The position numbers were made by a program, and so were the translations under genes. A stretch of 64,000 nt of DNA from Taeniopygia guttata (taxonomy: Eukaryota; Chordata; Aves; Passeriformes; Estrildidae): contig NC_133030.1 of NCBI RefSeq assembly GCF_048771995.1, positions 56,266,001 through 56,330,000 on the forward strand. Direction: 5' to 3'. Within the stretch, counting starts at the first letter, position 1, and each line of letters opens with the position of its first letter. Below the pieces are notes generated by a model. It saw nothing but the letters and a program-made list of their open reading frames with translations, was not told the origin of the DNA and ran no database searches. Of the stretch, positions 1-9,872 are shown one piece after another.

Positions 1-78
1 CTGGTGGTGTGGGAAAGGAGCTGCTGTGCTGGCTGAGATCTCAGTGCCCTTATGCTGAGAATCCATCTCCACCCTTAG

Positions 79-179
79 CTACCAGCTGCGCATCGAGTGT
101 ATGCTGATCTGTGAAGAGACCACCGTCGTGCTCGACATGATCCAGCCCAAAGCTGAAGCCATACGGAGAGCCTGTGAAG
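79..179 (+). CDS. INF2: INF2 FH2 exon (YQLRIECML segment)
   Basis: The acceptor AG is at 77-78 and the donor GT at 180-181. The exon enters with one base of a split codon and reads [13 protein letters not shown] onward to RRACE. It is 101 nt, the same length as its counterpart at 27707-27807 in the paralog; 23 of 33 residues are identical. Confidence 0.93.
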
Positions 180-3100
180 GTATAGATGACCTGAGCTTAT
201 TTGTGGGTCTGATTTAAGACTGGAAATTTTAACCCCCACAAAACTTCCCTGGAGCTCTGCCCTGTTACCACCAAAACTCCCCTGGAGCTCTTCAGTATTA
301 CTACCCAAACCCCAAAGAACTCCTGTGTGGTCCATTCACTGGTTTGCTGCAAATGGGATGCAGCTTTAGGTATCTCCACTGATGGTCAAAGCCCCTAACA
401 GGACCAAAGGTTCTTTTCTCTCATCCTCATCCCTTTTTTTCTGCAGCAGATGTATTCCTCTGAAGCACTTTGAATGGTGAAGTGCTGGAAGTTCATCAGC
501 CCTTTCAAAGGAGCTGAATTTAGACAGCAGAGCTGGCCCTGCTGCTGCTAATTCATCCATCCAGCATTATTTCCCAAATTAAGAACTTCATAAAGCAATT
601 TTCTCTGCTGCCAGAAAACTTCCCCCAAAAGTAGCGATGCTTTAGTATTTCCCTGCCTAGAAATGGAACCAGAAGAAAGAGGTTGTTATTTTGGGTTATT
701 AATTGCTGATGCTGCAATATGGTGAGTACACAAAAAGTTTATGCAATAGATTTTGGCTTCCTTAGGCAGAAACCTTTGGTCCCACTCCTCGCCTGTCCTA
801 CAGAGCCAGTTCCCCTAACTCCTGCTGGGGTTTCTCCAGCTGGCATTACAGCTGTCTGCTGGCATAAATTAAAGCTTCCCCCAGAGTGACTTCCCATCAG
901 CCCAGCAGTTCTTTTGGAGCTGTTCCTACCTCAAAGCTGAGTGCTTCAGAAAGCACAGCACTGCAGCACCCTGTCATAAGAGCAAGGACAGGGACTGTGC
1001 TCTTCACCCCTGGTCGATAATCATCTTTACCATGAGAGACCCAGGAACAGGGTGGGTATGTCCGGTTTTAGCAGGTGATCATAGTGCAGTCAGAACTGGC
1101 TTCACAGCACAGCTAAATGAAGTTGGCAAGAAATTCAGTTTGCAGCCCAGTTACCCTTGCCCACACTGGGAAACTTCCAGGGAAGGCAGGACCTTGGTTG
1201 CTGTTAGTGGGGAGGGTCCAACTGCAGGTTATTTGCCATTAGGAAATGAGAGACCAGATGTAAAGAAAGAAACATAAGTCAACGAGGACTTTGACAACCC
1301 ATGGAACTGAATCTGCATGGAGTCAGTTTCTCTGCTGGTTGGGCATTGGGCTGCAAAGCCAGAATACCAAATTTGATTTAGTAGAATTCAGAATCCAAAT
1401 TTCAGTGCAGTTTAGAAAATGTTCTGGTGTAACAGAGGCTATTGCTTAAAAGCTCCTTATGTTTTTCAGATCTTCTGACCAGTCATCGCCTGCCAATATT
1501 TTGTCAACTGATTCTCAAAGTTGGAAACTTCCTGAACTACGTAAGGACTTTTTTTGTCTTCTCCTCCCCCCATTACAGTCTGTGAATGATCTCCTTTAGG
1601 GTTGTAATTTGGATGAACACAGGAGTTACATCTGCTTTTTTTCTCTCTTGTAGGGAAGTCACACAGGCGATGCCGACGGGTTTAAAATCAGCACTTTACT
1701 CAAACTAACAGAAACCAAAGCCAACCAAACCCGCATTACACTGCTGCACCATATTCTAGAGGTACCACTGCCAAGTCCTGCACAGTAGGGAAGAGGGAGG
1801 GTTTTATCACAGATGAAGCATTTCCCCTACTCTACTGCTGGCTAATGCCACATGCTCATACTCACGTCCTCCCTGGCAAGCCCCAGAGTGTCACAAGTCA
1901 GGAGAATTTGAATCACTTTGGTGACTCTGGTGGAGACTGCTTGTGGTCGCTACTCCTTATTTTAAGACTTGCTCTGCTTCCCTCCAGCATCTTTTCCACA
2001 GTGTCTGCAACTTCCTTTCATATTTGTGCAATCTGCACATCAGCAGCTGCAAACCACAGAGCACAAAGCTGTCCTGGCTCATCTGTACCCATTCAGTCTT
2101 TTTGCCTTTCCACGGACTCTCCCTTTTCCTCCAGATTGTGCTCAGGCTTTTCATGCTTCTCTCTAAGTCCCCATGGCTTTCCTACTCCCTGCAAAGATGT
2201 TTTTATCTTTTTTCTCCATGCTCTGCTCTGCCACCTTCATTCATCAATGTCCCTCGTTTCAGTTACTCATGTTCAAGCCCCACTTTAGCTGGCAGTAGCT
2301 TCAGTAAGGACAGCTATGAAAGTAAAAAATGCAAGACTCAAGGCCTTTTAGTACCTTTCTGGTACTGTGGGAAGTGTCAGATTGCATCAAACCACAGTCC
2401 TACCTCCCTCTATGCTCAAGAAGAGCTCTGCTTTGCTTTGAACTATGAGTATTTCTGAGGGTTTAGTACTCTTCTATGTTTCTACAGCAGGGGAAACACC
2501 TTTCCTCTCTGAATGTGCAAACTACAGTTAGAGGGGCAGTAGCAGAACACGGCACAGTCATCCTTCCTGGACACTTCTGTCCCTGTGTCTTCCCCTCAGC
2601 TTCCCCTCGGCTCCTGCCACACACCAAATAACATTTCTTTCTCTCTTCCTCTTCAGGAAGTAGAAAACAGCCACAAGGACCTACTGGAACTGCCAAAGGA
2701 TCTTGAATATGTTTCAAAAGCAGCAGGGTAAAATTGTGTGTCACTTCCTTTGAATTAAAAACAAAAATAAATCCCATGCACATCAACAATGTACCAGAAA
2801 TTAGGACACACACAGCTGGTATAGATATTAACAAGATGGCATCTTACATAGTTTTAACTGAAGATTTGGTTGATGAATGTTGAAAGCCCTTTAATATATA
2901 ATAATTCTACTACAGCTGGCAACACTTAGGACTGAAATTTGCAGAGCAGTCATTTAAAACTGCCTCCCAGACCGTTCTGAAATGTGCTCTGCCTTTGTGG
3001 TGGCAGGAGCTGGTGAAGGTCAGCTACCCAGAAGCATTTCTGAAGTACCTCCAGGCAGGGACAGTGAGCTAACACTGAGCACAGGTGAAGAACAGCCTTT

Positions 3101-6100
3101 TGAATGGGTGGACATTTTTTGGCATTCATCTACCCAATGCACAGAATTGTAGGTAGGCCTGGCAGCCTTTCCCTGTGGAGGGAAGCTGTTTTCCCTGAGC
3201 TTGGACTGCATAGAGAGTTCAGAGCACAGGGTTCAGTTCAGTGAAGTGGCGGGAAGCAAAGGGGCGACCAAACCACCAGTTCAGACTTGTCCACTCCTTG
3301 GTCAGCTCGAGATGCTGGAGTATCAAACTAATGGCAGGGTTCTGTGTGATTTCAGAATTAATCTTGATATTATCCGCACGGAGTCCGGTGCCAATTTAAA
3401 GAAGTTGCTGGAGCTTCAGCGGAAAGTCTTATCATCAAATGAGGATGTGAAACAACAGTATGAGAAACCCATCCAGGTCAGTAATGGAGCTGCCTTAGAT
3501 CTCCCCATTACACAGAGAGGTGGTGCATGGTACATCTGCAGCAGAGGAGCCTCATGAGAGGGGAGAAAATACTGCCACAAGACATGCTCTCAAATTTGGA
3601 AATAGGATGCAATGCTGCACAACCCAAATACACATTTGCCAGCTGCACCCCAAACCTAGATACCTTTGGTGAGGCCATTTCTTAGGGTGTGTGCCCCAAC
3701 TGCTCTGTCCATGCTTCTGTGTGACTCCTCACTTCAAGACAGGATGGTCACCTTCTGTGTGGATCACCACAGTGAAGCCCTTTGCTTGGGATTAAGCTTT
3801 GCATGGAGCTTTCCATGTCTTGCTCAAAACACCCCTGTAAACTGGCACAGTGCAGTTGCCAAGAGTAAAGATCATCTGCAAATCTTAATTTCTTCCCACC
3901 TGCTTTCCAAAAGCTGCAGTTAAAAGCCAGGACCTGGAGTCCTGCTTTAAGCTTTAATCCTTTCTCTGTGTGTGCACTTCACTCGTCTTCTGGATGGTGT
4001 TTTACTTTGTGCATTTAATGCATTTCAGGACAGCATTGATGCCTCCAGAAAGCTTGAAGAAGAATTTGAAACCATTGAAAAGAAGAGAGAAGAACTTGCA
4101 AATTATCTGTGTGAAGATCCAAGCAAGTTGTCCTTAGAGGACATATTTAGCATCATGAAGACCTTCAGAGATCTCTTCATCCGAGCCCTGAAGGTTGGCA
4201 TCTGCACACAGGATGCTGAGCATCCCTAGTGCTGGATGCTGCCTCCACTCCAATGGACAGGGTGGGATGGGCACCCCAAATCCCGGGGGGAATCTGGTTA
4301 CAGCCTTCTCCTTTTGGCACTTGGCATGAGGTCTCCCAGTGAAACGGTGTCTGATCCCTCCTCCACTGCATCCTCATGCAGTTCTGGTGCTGCTGGGCCT
4401 GGCCCAAAGGATTTATGATCTTGTTGCAACTTCAGCTGCAGAGTCAGTCACAAAGATGTTTTTGGCCAAGTGTGCAAGTTTTAGAGAAAGGGGCTTACAA
4501 AACTTAAACCTTTGCTCCAGCCTGAGCAAACAGTCTCAGAAGGGGGATGTGTAGTAAAAAAGCCACCTGTTTGGAAAAAACTGTGGCTTCAGCAGCTCCC
4601 ACTTTCACCTCAGCTAGAGGTCAGGCAGGTGAGCACACTGCAGGTAGCTGTGTGAGGCATATCACCACTGCCACCTCTGACTGGGACGTGGCAGAGTCCT
4701 GGCCAAGTCAGCAGTCCCCCCTCACCATTTTGGTAAGCCAGCCTTATTGCCAATGCCCATTTTATTTGTTGCACAGGATGAAGTCAGAATTTCTCTTCCT
4801 TCATCTGTAGATCTCCTTTCTCTTAATCAGCTTCTTTAGCAGACATTTACCCAACTTTCTCATGCCACTGTTACCTCCCTGCAGGAAAACAAGGACAGAA
4901 AGGAGCAAGCTGCCAAAGCAGAGAAGAGGAAAAAACAGCTAGAAGAGGAAGAGGGGAAGAGACAGAAGGGAGAAAATGGAAAAGTCAGTGAGTATCTGAA
5001 ATGGCTTCAAAAAATAGAGATGGAGCCATAGGAGCTCTTTGGTGGTCCTGTTTTAATGGACCAGTACTAGTAATTTACTTTGTAGGTTTCTAGGTGCTGA
5101 CTGACTAAAGGCTTTTAGGTGTCTTACAGCCATAGCTAAGAATTGATTTTCCACAGTTGCAGCTGGGCAGAGAAGTTAATTTTAGGTTTGCTGACTGAAC
5201 AGCAAAGAAGAAAGAAAATCACCACAAATTAAATATTTCAGTTAACTTTTCCAGTTTCTAAACATAACTTTTGAATCCCAAACCTAAAAAGAAACATTTG
5301 ACTTATCCACCATCCAAGGTCTCCATATACACTTAAATAGTCTTTCTTTACCACAGTTGTCCCAAAAATCTTGCATGTTGTTTAAATATGCCTTCTTCTG
5401 GATGAAAATGAAAGACTGAAAAATGTAATTGGAAGAAGCTGAGGGAAAATAAAAATCAAAATTATTTTTCTTCCAATAAAAACTGTTCCTACCAACATTG
5501 ATAACAAACAGGGAATATTTCACAGTCATGGGACAGCCAGGGACATGTCCAGGAGAGCTGGTGCCACTGGTGCCAGGCTGTAGCACCAGGACTTGGGAGC
5601 AAATCCCTTGTCTTCAGCCAGGATGGGCTGCTGTGGGATCACAGAGCACTGGCTGCTCCCACGTCTGGTGTAGGTGCCTTGCTCCTGCCCAGTGGCTGCT
5701 TGTGCTGGGACAGCAGTGGCATCACTGCAGCTCCTCCTGGCTTGTCTCAGGGCAGGTGTAACACCCATCTCTCTCCCCCAGTCAAGAAGGGGCTGCTGAA
5801 GCAGGAGGAGGTGTGTGTCATCGACGCCCTGCTCGCCGACATAAGGAAAGGGTTCACGCTGAGGAAGACGAAGAGCAGACACGAGTCAGAGGCAGTTCCT
5901 AAACCCTTGTCTGCAGAGAGCCCTGAGGAAAGCCAGTCTGGTAAGGACACAGACCTGACTGTACCTGCAGCTATTCATTCCCATCTGCCTCTGAGCCTGA
6001 GCCAAGCAGGCACCAGCGAGAAGCCTTTGTCTTTGCATTTGGGGCATTTTATTTAAGAAGGCTTTGCAGCCAGCGCCAAGGAGAAGAGGAGCAGAGAGCC

Positions 6101-9100
6101 TTGAGCTGTTGCTAGCCAGCCCTGTCCCAAAATTAGCAGGAATTTGGAGCAGCATGGCCCTACATCTGTGTAGATAAACCCTCTGAGGTGCGTGACCCAC
6201 GTGTCAGTCATGGCACCATGCTGATGGGGCACTGCTGTTATCCCCACACAAGTCCCCTCCATGCTCTCAAGTCTCAGTAGCACAGTGTGCTTCTGCCTTG
6301 GAGACTGCTGCATCCCATCTTAGTCTACACTTGGGAGACTGAAGAAGCCCTTTAAAAAACATAAGAAACCCTATTTGCAGAAGTACCCAAGTCTCTTAGG
6401 TGCTTGTGAGGAGACAGCCCATGGGTTTAGCTTTTCTTTGGTCTCTTGACCTCAGTGCCAGTGCAGTTAGGCAAGTCCAAGGACATTGGTGTGTCCGTGG
6501 CTCTCCTGGACCTGCTCTGCAAGGGCAGGTTAAGGCTGGCTAATGGACAGCCTTGAAGTCCTCACACAGCCAAGTCCAGCCTAGTCCAGGACCTCACAGG
6601 CAGGTTCTTTCTTCTGCTTTAGACTTTCAGGCTTCCTTGCAAGTCCTGGAGCCTCCATGGAAATCACTCATTTTGTAGCAAAGACACGTTAACACCTGCT
6701 GGAAACAAACCAGGGGCTTTGCTGAGCTGGAGCCCAGAGTCCAGCTGGGCTGACCACATGGGTATAAGAAGGGAGGTACAGGGAGGATAAACTGGTGCTG
6801 CCTCTGCTTAGCTGCTTTAGGGTCAGTGCTCCCTCCACAGAGAGCTGCTAACCTGTAACCTCTGCAGGGTAGGTGCCTCTTAGGTGATTCCTGGTAAAAC
6901 TGCAGCTGTGGCTGACTGTGTATTTTCTGTTTAAAGGACAGAGCATGAGGGATCCACAAGCAGCAGGGAAGCAGATTGATGACAAAACCAAGCAAAACAA
7001 GGATGATCATCCCTCAGAAAGCACTCCTCCCTCAACCAAGATGGAGACAGGTGGAGGTGTTACAAAGGCTTCAGCTCCAGGCCAGGTATTGTCTCCAAAC
7101 AGTGCTGGAGGAAGTCTGCCACTGGAGTCCCAGACCAAAAGCCCCTCAGTGAGCACGGTGGAAGCTGATGGAGCCAGTCAGACCATGCTGGGCCCTGGGA
7201 TGGAGCAGGCAAACAACGTGGAAAGCCTCCAGCCCAGCACAAAGAGCGGCTCCGTTGCCTTCTCTGTGGCTGACATAGGCACAAGGATAAGCTTTGTGAG
7301 CAGCAGTTCAGCCTCTGCTCTGAGAGACCAGCTCAGCTGGACTAAGGGGTCCATGTCAGCAGGCCAGGACACGGAATGCCCAGCTGATGGCTCAGAGAGT
7401 GCTCAGGCTGCTCCCTGCAACGAGGCTCAGCAGGCAGAGTCAAAAGAAATTACAAAGGAAAACGAAGACCCTGGTACAGACTCACTGTTGGACACGTCTC
7501 ACGACAAATCCTTCTCAGAGGAGCCGGCCACCGACTCCTCTTGCTCAGCAACACTTCCCCCAGAGCAAACTCACAGTGACAGGGAAAAGCAGAGGCCATC
7601 AGGGAAACGGAAGAAGAAGAAGAGGCACAGCAAAAGCTACTCAGGTAGCCTATTTTATAAATAGCCCTCGGGGACTGACTTAAATGTGGGAACCTTCCTG
7701 ATATATTTGTATACTTCTTTCCACTTCAAAGCCCAATACCCCTACCCCTAGAGTCACACTGTTTTGTACAGCTATTAGAGCTTTAAAAACACAAGCATAG
7801 TTCATTCTGGTGACATATATAAGTAGTTTATAAAGGAGTAATGATGAATCAATAATTCAAAAGCCCATTACAGATATGCAGTAAAGATGGCAATAAGCAC
7901 ATCTGTCAAATGTGCTAAAGACAGCTGCAAGGCACGGTTATGTGCAAACAAGAGCTCCATTAGGCTCCAGAGCAGTGATTAAGAGCAGTTAATACTTGGT
8001 ACTTAATCAGCAATCACCCCTCTGAACTACTTATAAACACATAAAAGCAGCAACATCAATGCTGCCTTGAGGTTGTTTGGTTTTTCCCCCTCATTGCCAC
8101 AGCACTTTGCCTGACAACCTGCCCCAAGGGTACTTTAGGTGGCTTCTAAACATCAGGCCCTCAAACCATTGCTGCAAAGGGAGGGGGAAAGGTCAGTCAC
8201 TGAAAAAGAGCATCTTGCTGATGCTCCCACCAGGGATCCATCCTCCAGCTGGGCTGCCCTGCTGGGGCTGGGAGGGAGCTCAGCTCCTGGAGCCACACAG
8301 GCCTCCCTCTTCTTACCAAAAGTCCTCAGCCAGTCCCAAACCTGGGAAGAGTGTCCAAGTCCTTTAGATCCTACCACCCTTGGGTGAGTACCTTACTCCC
8401 AAATTGGAGATGCCTCATAGGGAAGGCAGATGGGTCTGTCAGCCTTTAGAACTTACAATATGCTTTCCAAAACCTGATTCCTGCAGGATCCTGAGGCCCA
8501 ACAAATGGGAAAGTCTCTTTTTACCAATGCTTGATGTTTTTTCTTTTAAGGAGGATGGAGGAGAAAGGAAGGGAGGGTTTGAATACCCATTAGACAGCAT
8601 AGGTTGAGCATCTACCACAGAGGGACTTAACCTTTTAATGCAGCATGCCCCAGGGTAGTGGTAATTTACATTTCTAAACGTATCACTTTCCCCTGGTTAA
8701 AAACAAGCCACAAATGAGAAGTTGTTTCCTGTAATGTTGGTTCCTGACCTTGCTTCATCTGAGGAGCAGAAGCTGCAGGAGTGGGAGCATCCTGTGTTCC
8801 CAACACTGGCAATGCTTTCCTGACACCTGAAATTAGGACTTCTGGCTTAAGAACTGACCCCAGCCTGCAAAAGCCACAGGGTTTCCTGGGCATCCAGGGA
8901 TGGCATCAAGAGGGCTGGAACTAGATGATCTTTAAGGTCCCTTCCAACCCAAACCATTCAAAGATTCTATATTCTTAGGGACCTCTCTGCTACTAGACAG
9001 TATTTTCATCATAAAAAGTTCCCTGTTTTTACCTTGGCCTTGCCATGATCAGATATATTTAGTGTCTCTCTTTTGTTCAAAAGCAGAGGTTGAGACTGAT

Positions 9101-9142
9101 ACTGGAGATAATAAAACAAAAAAAAATTGTGTGGCACAATGA
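79..9142 (+). CDS. INF2: Inverted formin 2, 3' half (CAAX isoform), 5'-partial
   Basis: INF2 nucleates and elongates actin filaments and can also sever and depolymerise them; its CAAX form is known to sit on the endoplasmic reticulum. Ten coding exons are joined here: 79-179, 1470-1540, 1654-1761, 2657-2727, 3356-3476, 4029-4193, 4885-4987, 5782-5940, 6937-7644 and 9087-9142. All have AG/GT borders and the frame stays open for about 553 codons to TGA. In order the protein shows the second part of the FH2 domain (for example [19 protein letters not shown]), a charged linker, a WH2/DAD motif ([16 protein letters not shown]), an acidic, serine-rich tail with [13 protein letters not shown], and a C-terminal CVAQ box. 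From memory of human INF2, the DKSFSE block and the DNKTKK-C-V-x-Q end match closely. The DID, FH1 and start of FH2 lie left of the window. The neighbouring ADSS1 agrees with human synteny. Confidence 0.93.
1470..1540 (+). CDS. INF2: INF2 FH2 exon ([11 protein letters not shown] segment)
   Basis: This 71-nt exon lies between tttttcag and gtaagg. It encodes [19 protein letters not shown] and then FLNY, a highly conserved FH2 core segment. It matches 21 of 24 residues of the paralog exon at 29496-29566. Confidence 0.94.
1654..1761 (+). CDS. INF2: INF2 FH2 exon (GDADGFKIS / LTETK segment)
   Basis: This 108-nt, 36-codon exon is phase 0 at both ends, between ttgtag and gtacca. It contains [13 protein letters not shown] and [11 protein letters not shown]. 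By position, the Lys of TETK corresponds to the actin-contacting lysine of the FH2 lasso/knob system (K994 in mDia1). It shares 30 of 36 residues with the paralog. Confidence 0.95.
2657..2727 (+). CDS. INF2: INF2 FH2 exon
   Basis: This 71-nt exon lies between cttcag and gtaaaa and encodes [20 protein letters not shown] plus KAAG. It aligns with human INF2 [11 protein letters not shown]. It ends two bases into a Gly codon that the next exon completes. Confidence 0.92.
3356..3476 (+). CDS. INF2: INF2 FH2 exon (helical)
   Basis: This 121-nt exon lies between gatttcag and gtcagt. It encodes [20 protein letters not shown] and continues to EKPIQ. It is the least conserved FH2 exon between the two copies (18 of 40 identical), but GANLKKLLE is kept. 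Confidence 0.92.
4029..4193 (+). CDS. INF2: INF2 FH2 C-terminal exon
   Basis: This 165-nt, 55-codon exon is phase 0 at both ends, between catttcag and gttggc. It carries [18 protein letters not shown] and the terminal FH2 helix [13 protein letters not shown]. It shares 34 of 55 residues with the paralog exon at 32989-33153. Confidence 0.94.
4885..4987 (+). CDS. INF2: INF2 post-FH2 charged linker exon
   Basis: This 103-nt exon lies between ctgcag and gtgagt. It encodes [18 protein letters not shown] followed by a Glu/Lys-rich stretch, probably one long helix that extends the FH2 C-terminus. Its strong donor (gtgagt) contrasts with the weak equivalent (gtacat) in the paralog. Confidence 0.92.
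5782..5940 (+). CDS. INF2: INF2 WH2/DAD exon
   Basis: This 159-nt exon lies between cccccag and gtaagg. It contains [19 protein letters not shown] then TLRKT, the WH2-like motif (LL-x-x-I-x-x-G-x-x-LRK). In INF2 this motif binds actin monomer and also acts as the diaphanous autoregulatory domain that pairs with the DID. The motif is complete here. I find no intact equivalent in the downstream paralog. Confidence 0.95.
6937..7644 (+). CDS. INF2: INF2 C-terminal disordered-tail exon
   Basis: This 708-nt exon starts after ttaaag and ends before gtagcc. The protein is low in hydrophobic residues and rich in Ser, Glu, Gln, Pro and Thr, so probably unstructured. Near its end are [17 protein letters not shown] and a basic run [11 protein letters not shown]; both have counterparts in the human tail as I remember it. 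If the donor is not used, the frame runs only to TAG at 7662-7664, adding GSLFYK. Confidence 0.88.
8888..8978 (+). repeat. CR1 LINE 3' tail
   Basis: The segment reads like the standard avian CR1 3' end: ggctggaactagatgatctt, then aaggtcccttccaaccca, then attctatattct. It is a short 5'-truncated LINE insertion in the last long INF2 intron. Confidence 0.8.
9087..9142 (+). CDS. INF2: INF2 CAAX-box terminal exon
   Basis: The acceptor is aagcag, ending at 9086. Joined to the phase-1 end of the preceding exon, it reads [18 protein letters not shown] then TGA at 9140-9142. CVAQ is a CAAX-type prenylation box, and DNKTKK-C-V-x-Q agrees with the end of the human CAAX isoform as I recall it. Gln at the last position predicts farnesylation and membrane (ER) anchoring. 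A possible polyadenylation signal AATAAA lies at 9268-9273. Confidence 0.87.
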
Positions 9143-9819
9143 GGTATGTAAACTTACAAAGATTTTTTTTGTGAACTAACCACAGCACTGGGACTTCACA
9201 GACCTAATCAGTATTCAGCATGTCACCTAAGCTTTTTGTCTTTGTGTCTAATCACAAACACATCTGAAATAAATTTGTTACTCTGATTTTTACTCTCCGG
9301 GGTGTTGATCTTGCGTTGAGTGGAGTCAGTGCTGATGTCCATTCGACACAGGGTCACAGCCCACATGTTTGTCCTCTGTGTCAGCAGCAGCCAAACTGCT
9401 TCTCCCTGCAGATAATTAAAAGCCATTATTCTAACCAAACAATCAGACTTCATGTGATGAACAAAGTCCTTGCTTTGATCACATTATTTTCTCAAAAACT
9501 GTAAAAATGCAATTTCAGTACCTACCTCCAGCAAAGAACATTTGGTTTGCTTGTGGGTAGCCATTTTCTATAGCACTGTTTAAATATGGGAAAGGGAATA
9601 ATTTATTCCTGGAAAAGGGGAATAAAGGGAATAAAACACTGGACCCAGGGACAAATACTAGTTGGGGCAAGATACCAGCTCCCACTCAAAGCTAAATTCA
9701 ACTCCAGAGTTGCACACAAGTTCCCTGCACCCTTCACTAATGCTGGCAACATACGGTTGCCCCTCAAAAGGAGTTCTAGGATGAGATTTTCATTTGCAAA
9801 ACTTCCCCTGTTTTTACAG

Positions 9820-9872
9820 CAAGTGGAAAGAAAAGCAAGAAAAATAAACAACTGAAACACCCACTGTACTGA
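9820..9872 (+). CDS. INF2: INF2 alternative non-CAAX terminal exon (probable)
   Basis: A strong acceptor (cttcccctgtttttacag) ends at 9819. Joined to the phase-1 donor at 7644, the exon reads ASGKKSKKNKQLKHPLY then TGA at 9870-9872. It has no CAAX box but is lysine-rich, as is the short basic end of the mammalian cytosolic non-CAAX isoform. It lies just 3' of the CAAX exon, as expected for a mutually exclusive last exon. Recognition rests on position, phase and composition, because the residues do not align clearly with the human tail. Confidence 0.55.

Larger units (their letters stand above)
180..9086 (+). other. INF2 introns
   Basis: The introns are 180-1469, 1541-1653, 1762-2656, 2728-3355, 3477-4028, 4194-4884, 4988-5781, 5941-6936 and 7645-9086. 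I see no other gene in them. The last one contains a CR1 tail near its 3' end (8888-8978). The first intron continues across the left window edge before position 79. Confidence 0.8.

Noticed and set aside
1845-2458. Open frames of 147 and 171 codons in an INF2 intron
   Set aside because: They lie wholly between two verified INF2 exons, have low-complexity Ser/Cys/Phe/Leu content and overlap in several frames. No family likeness.
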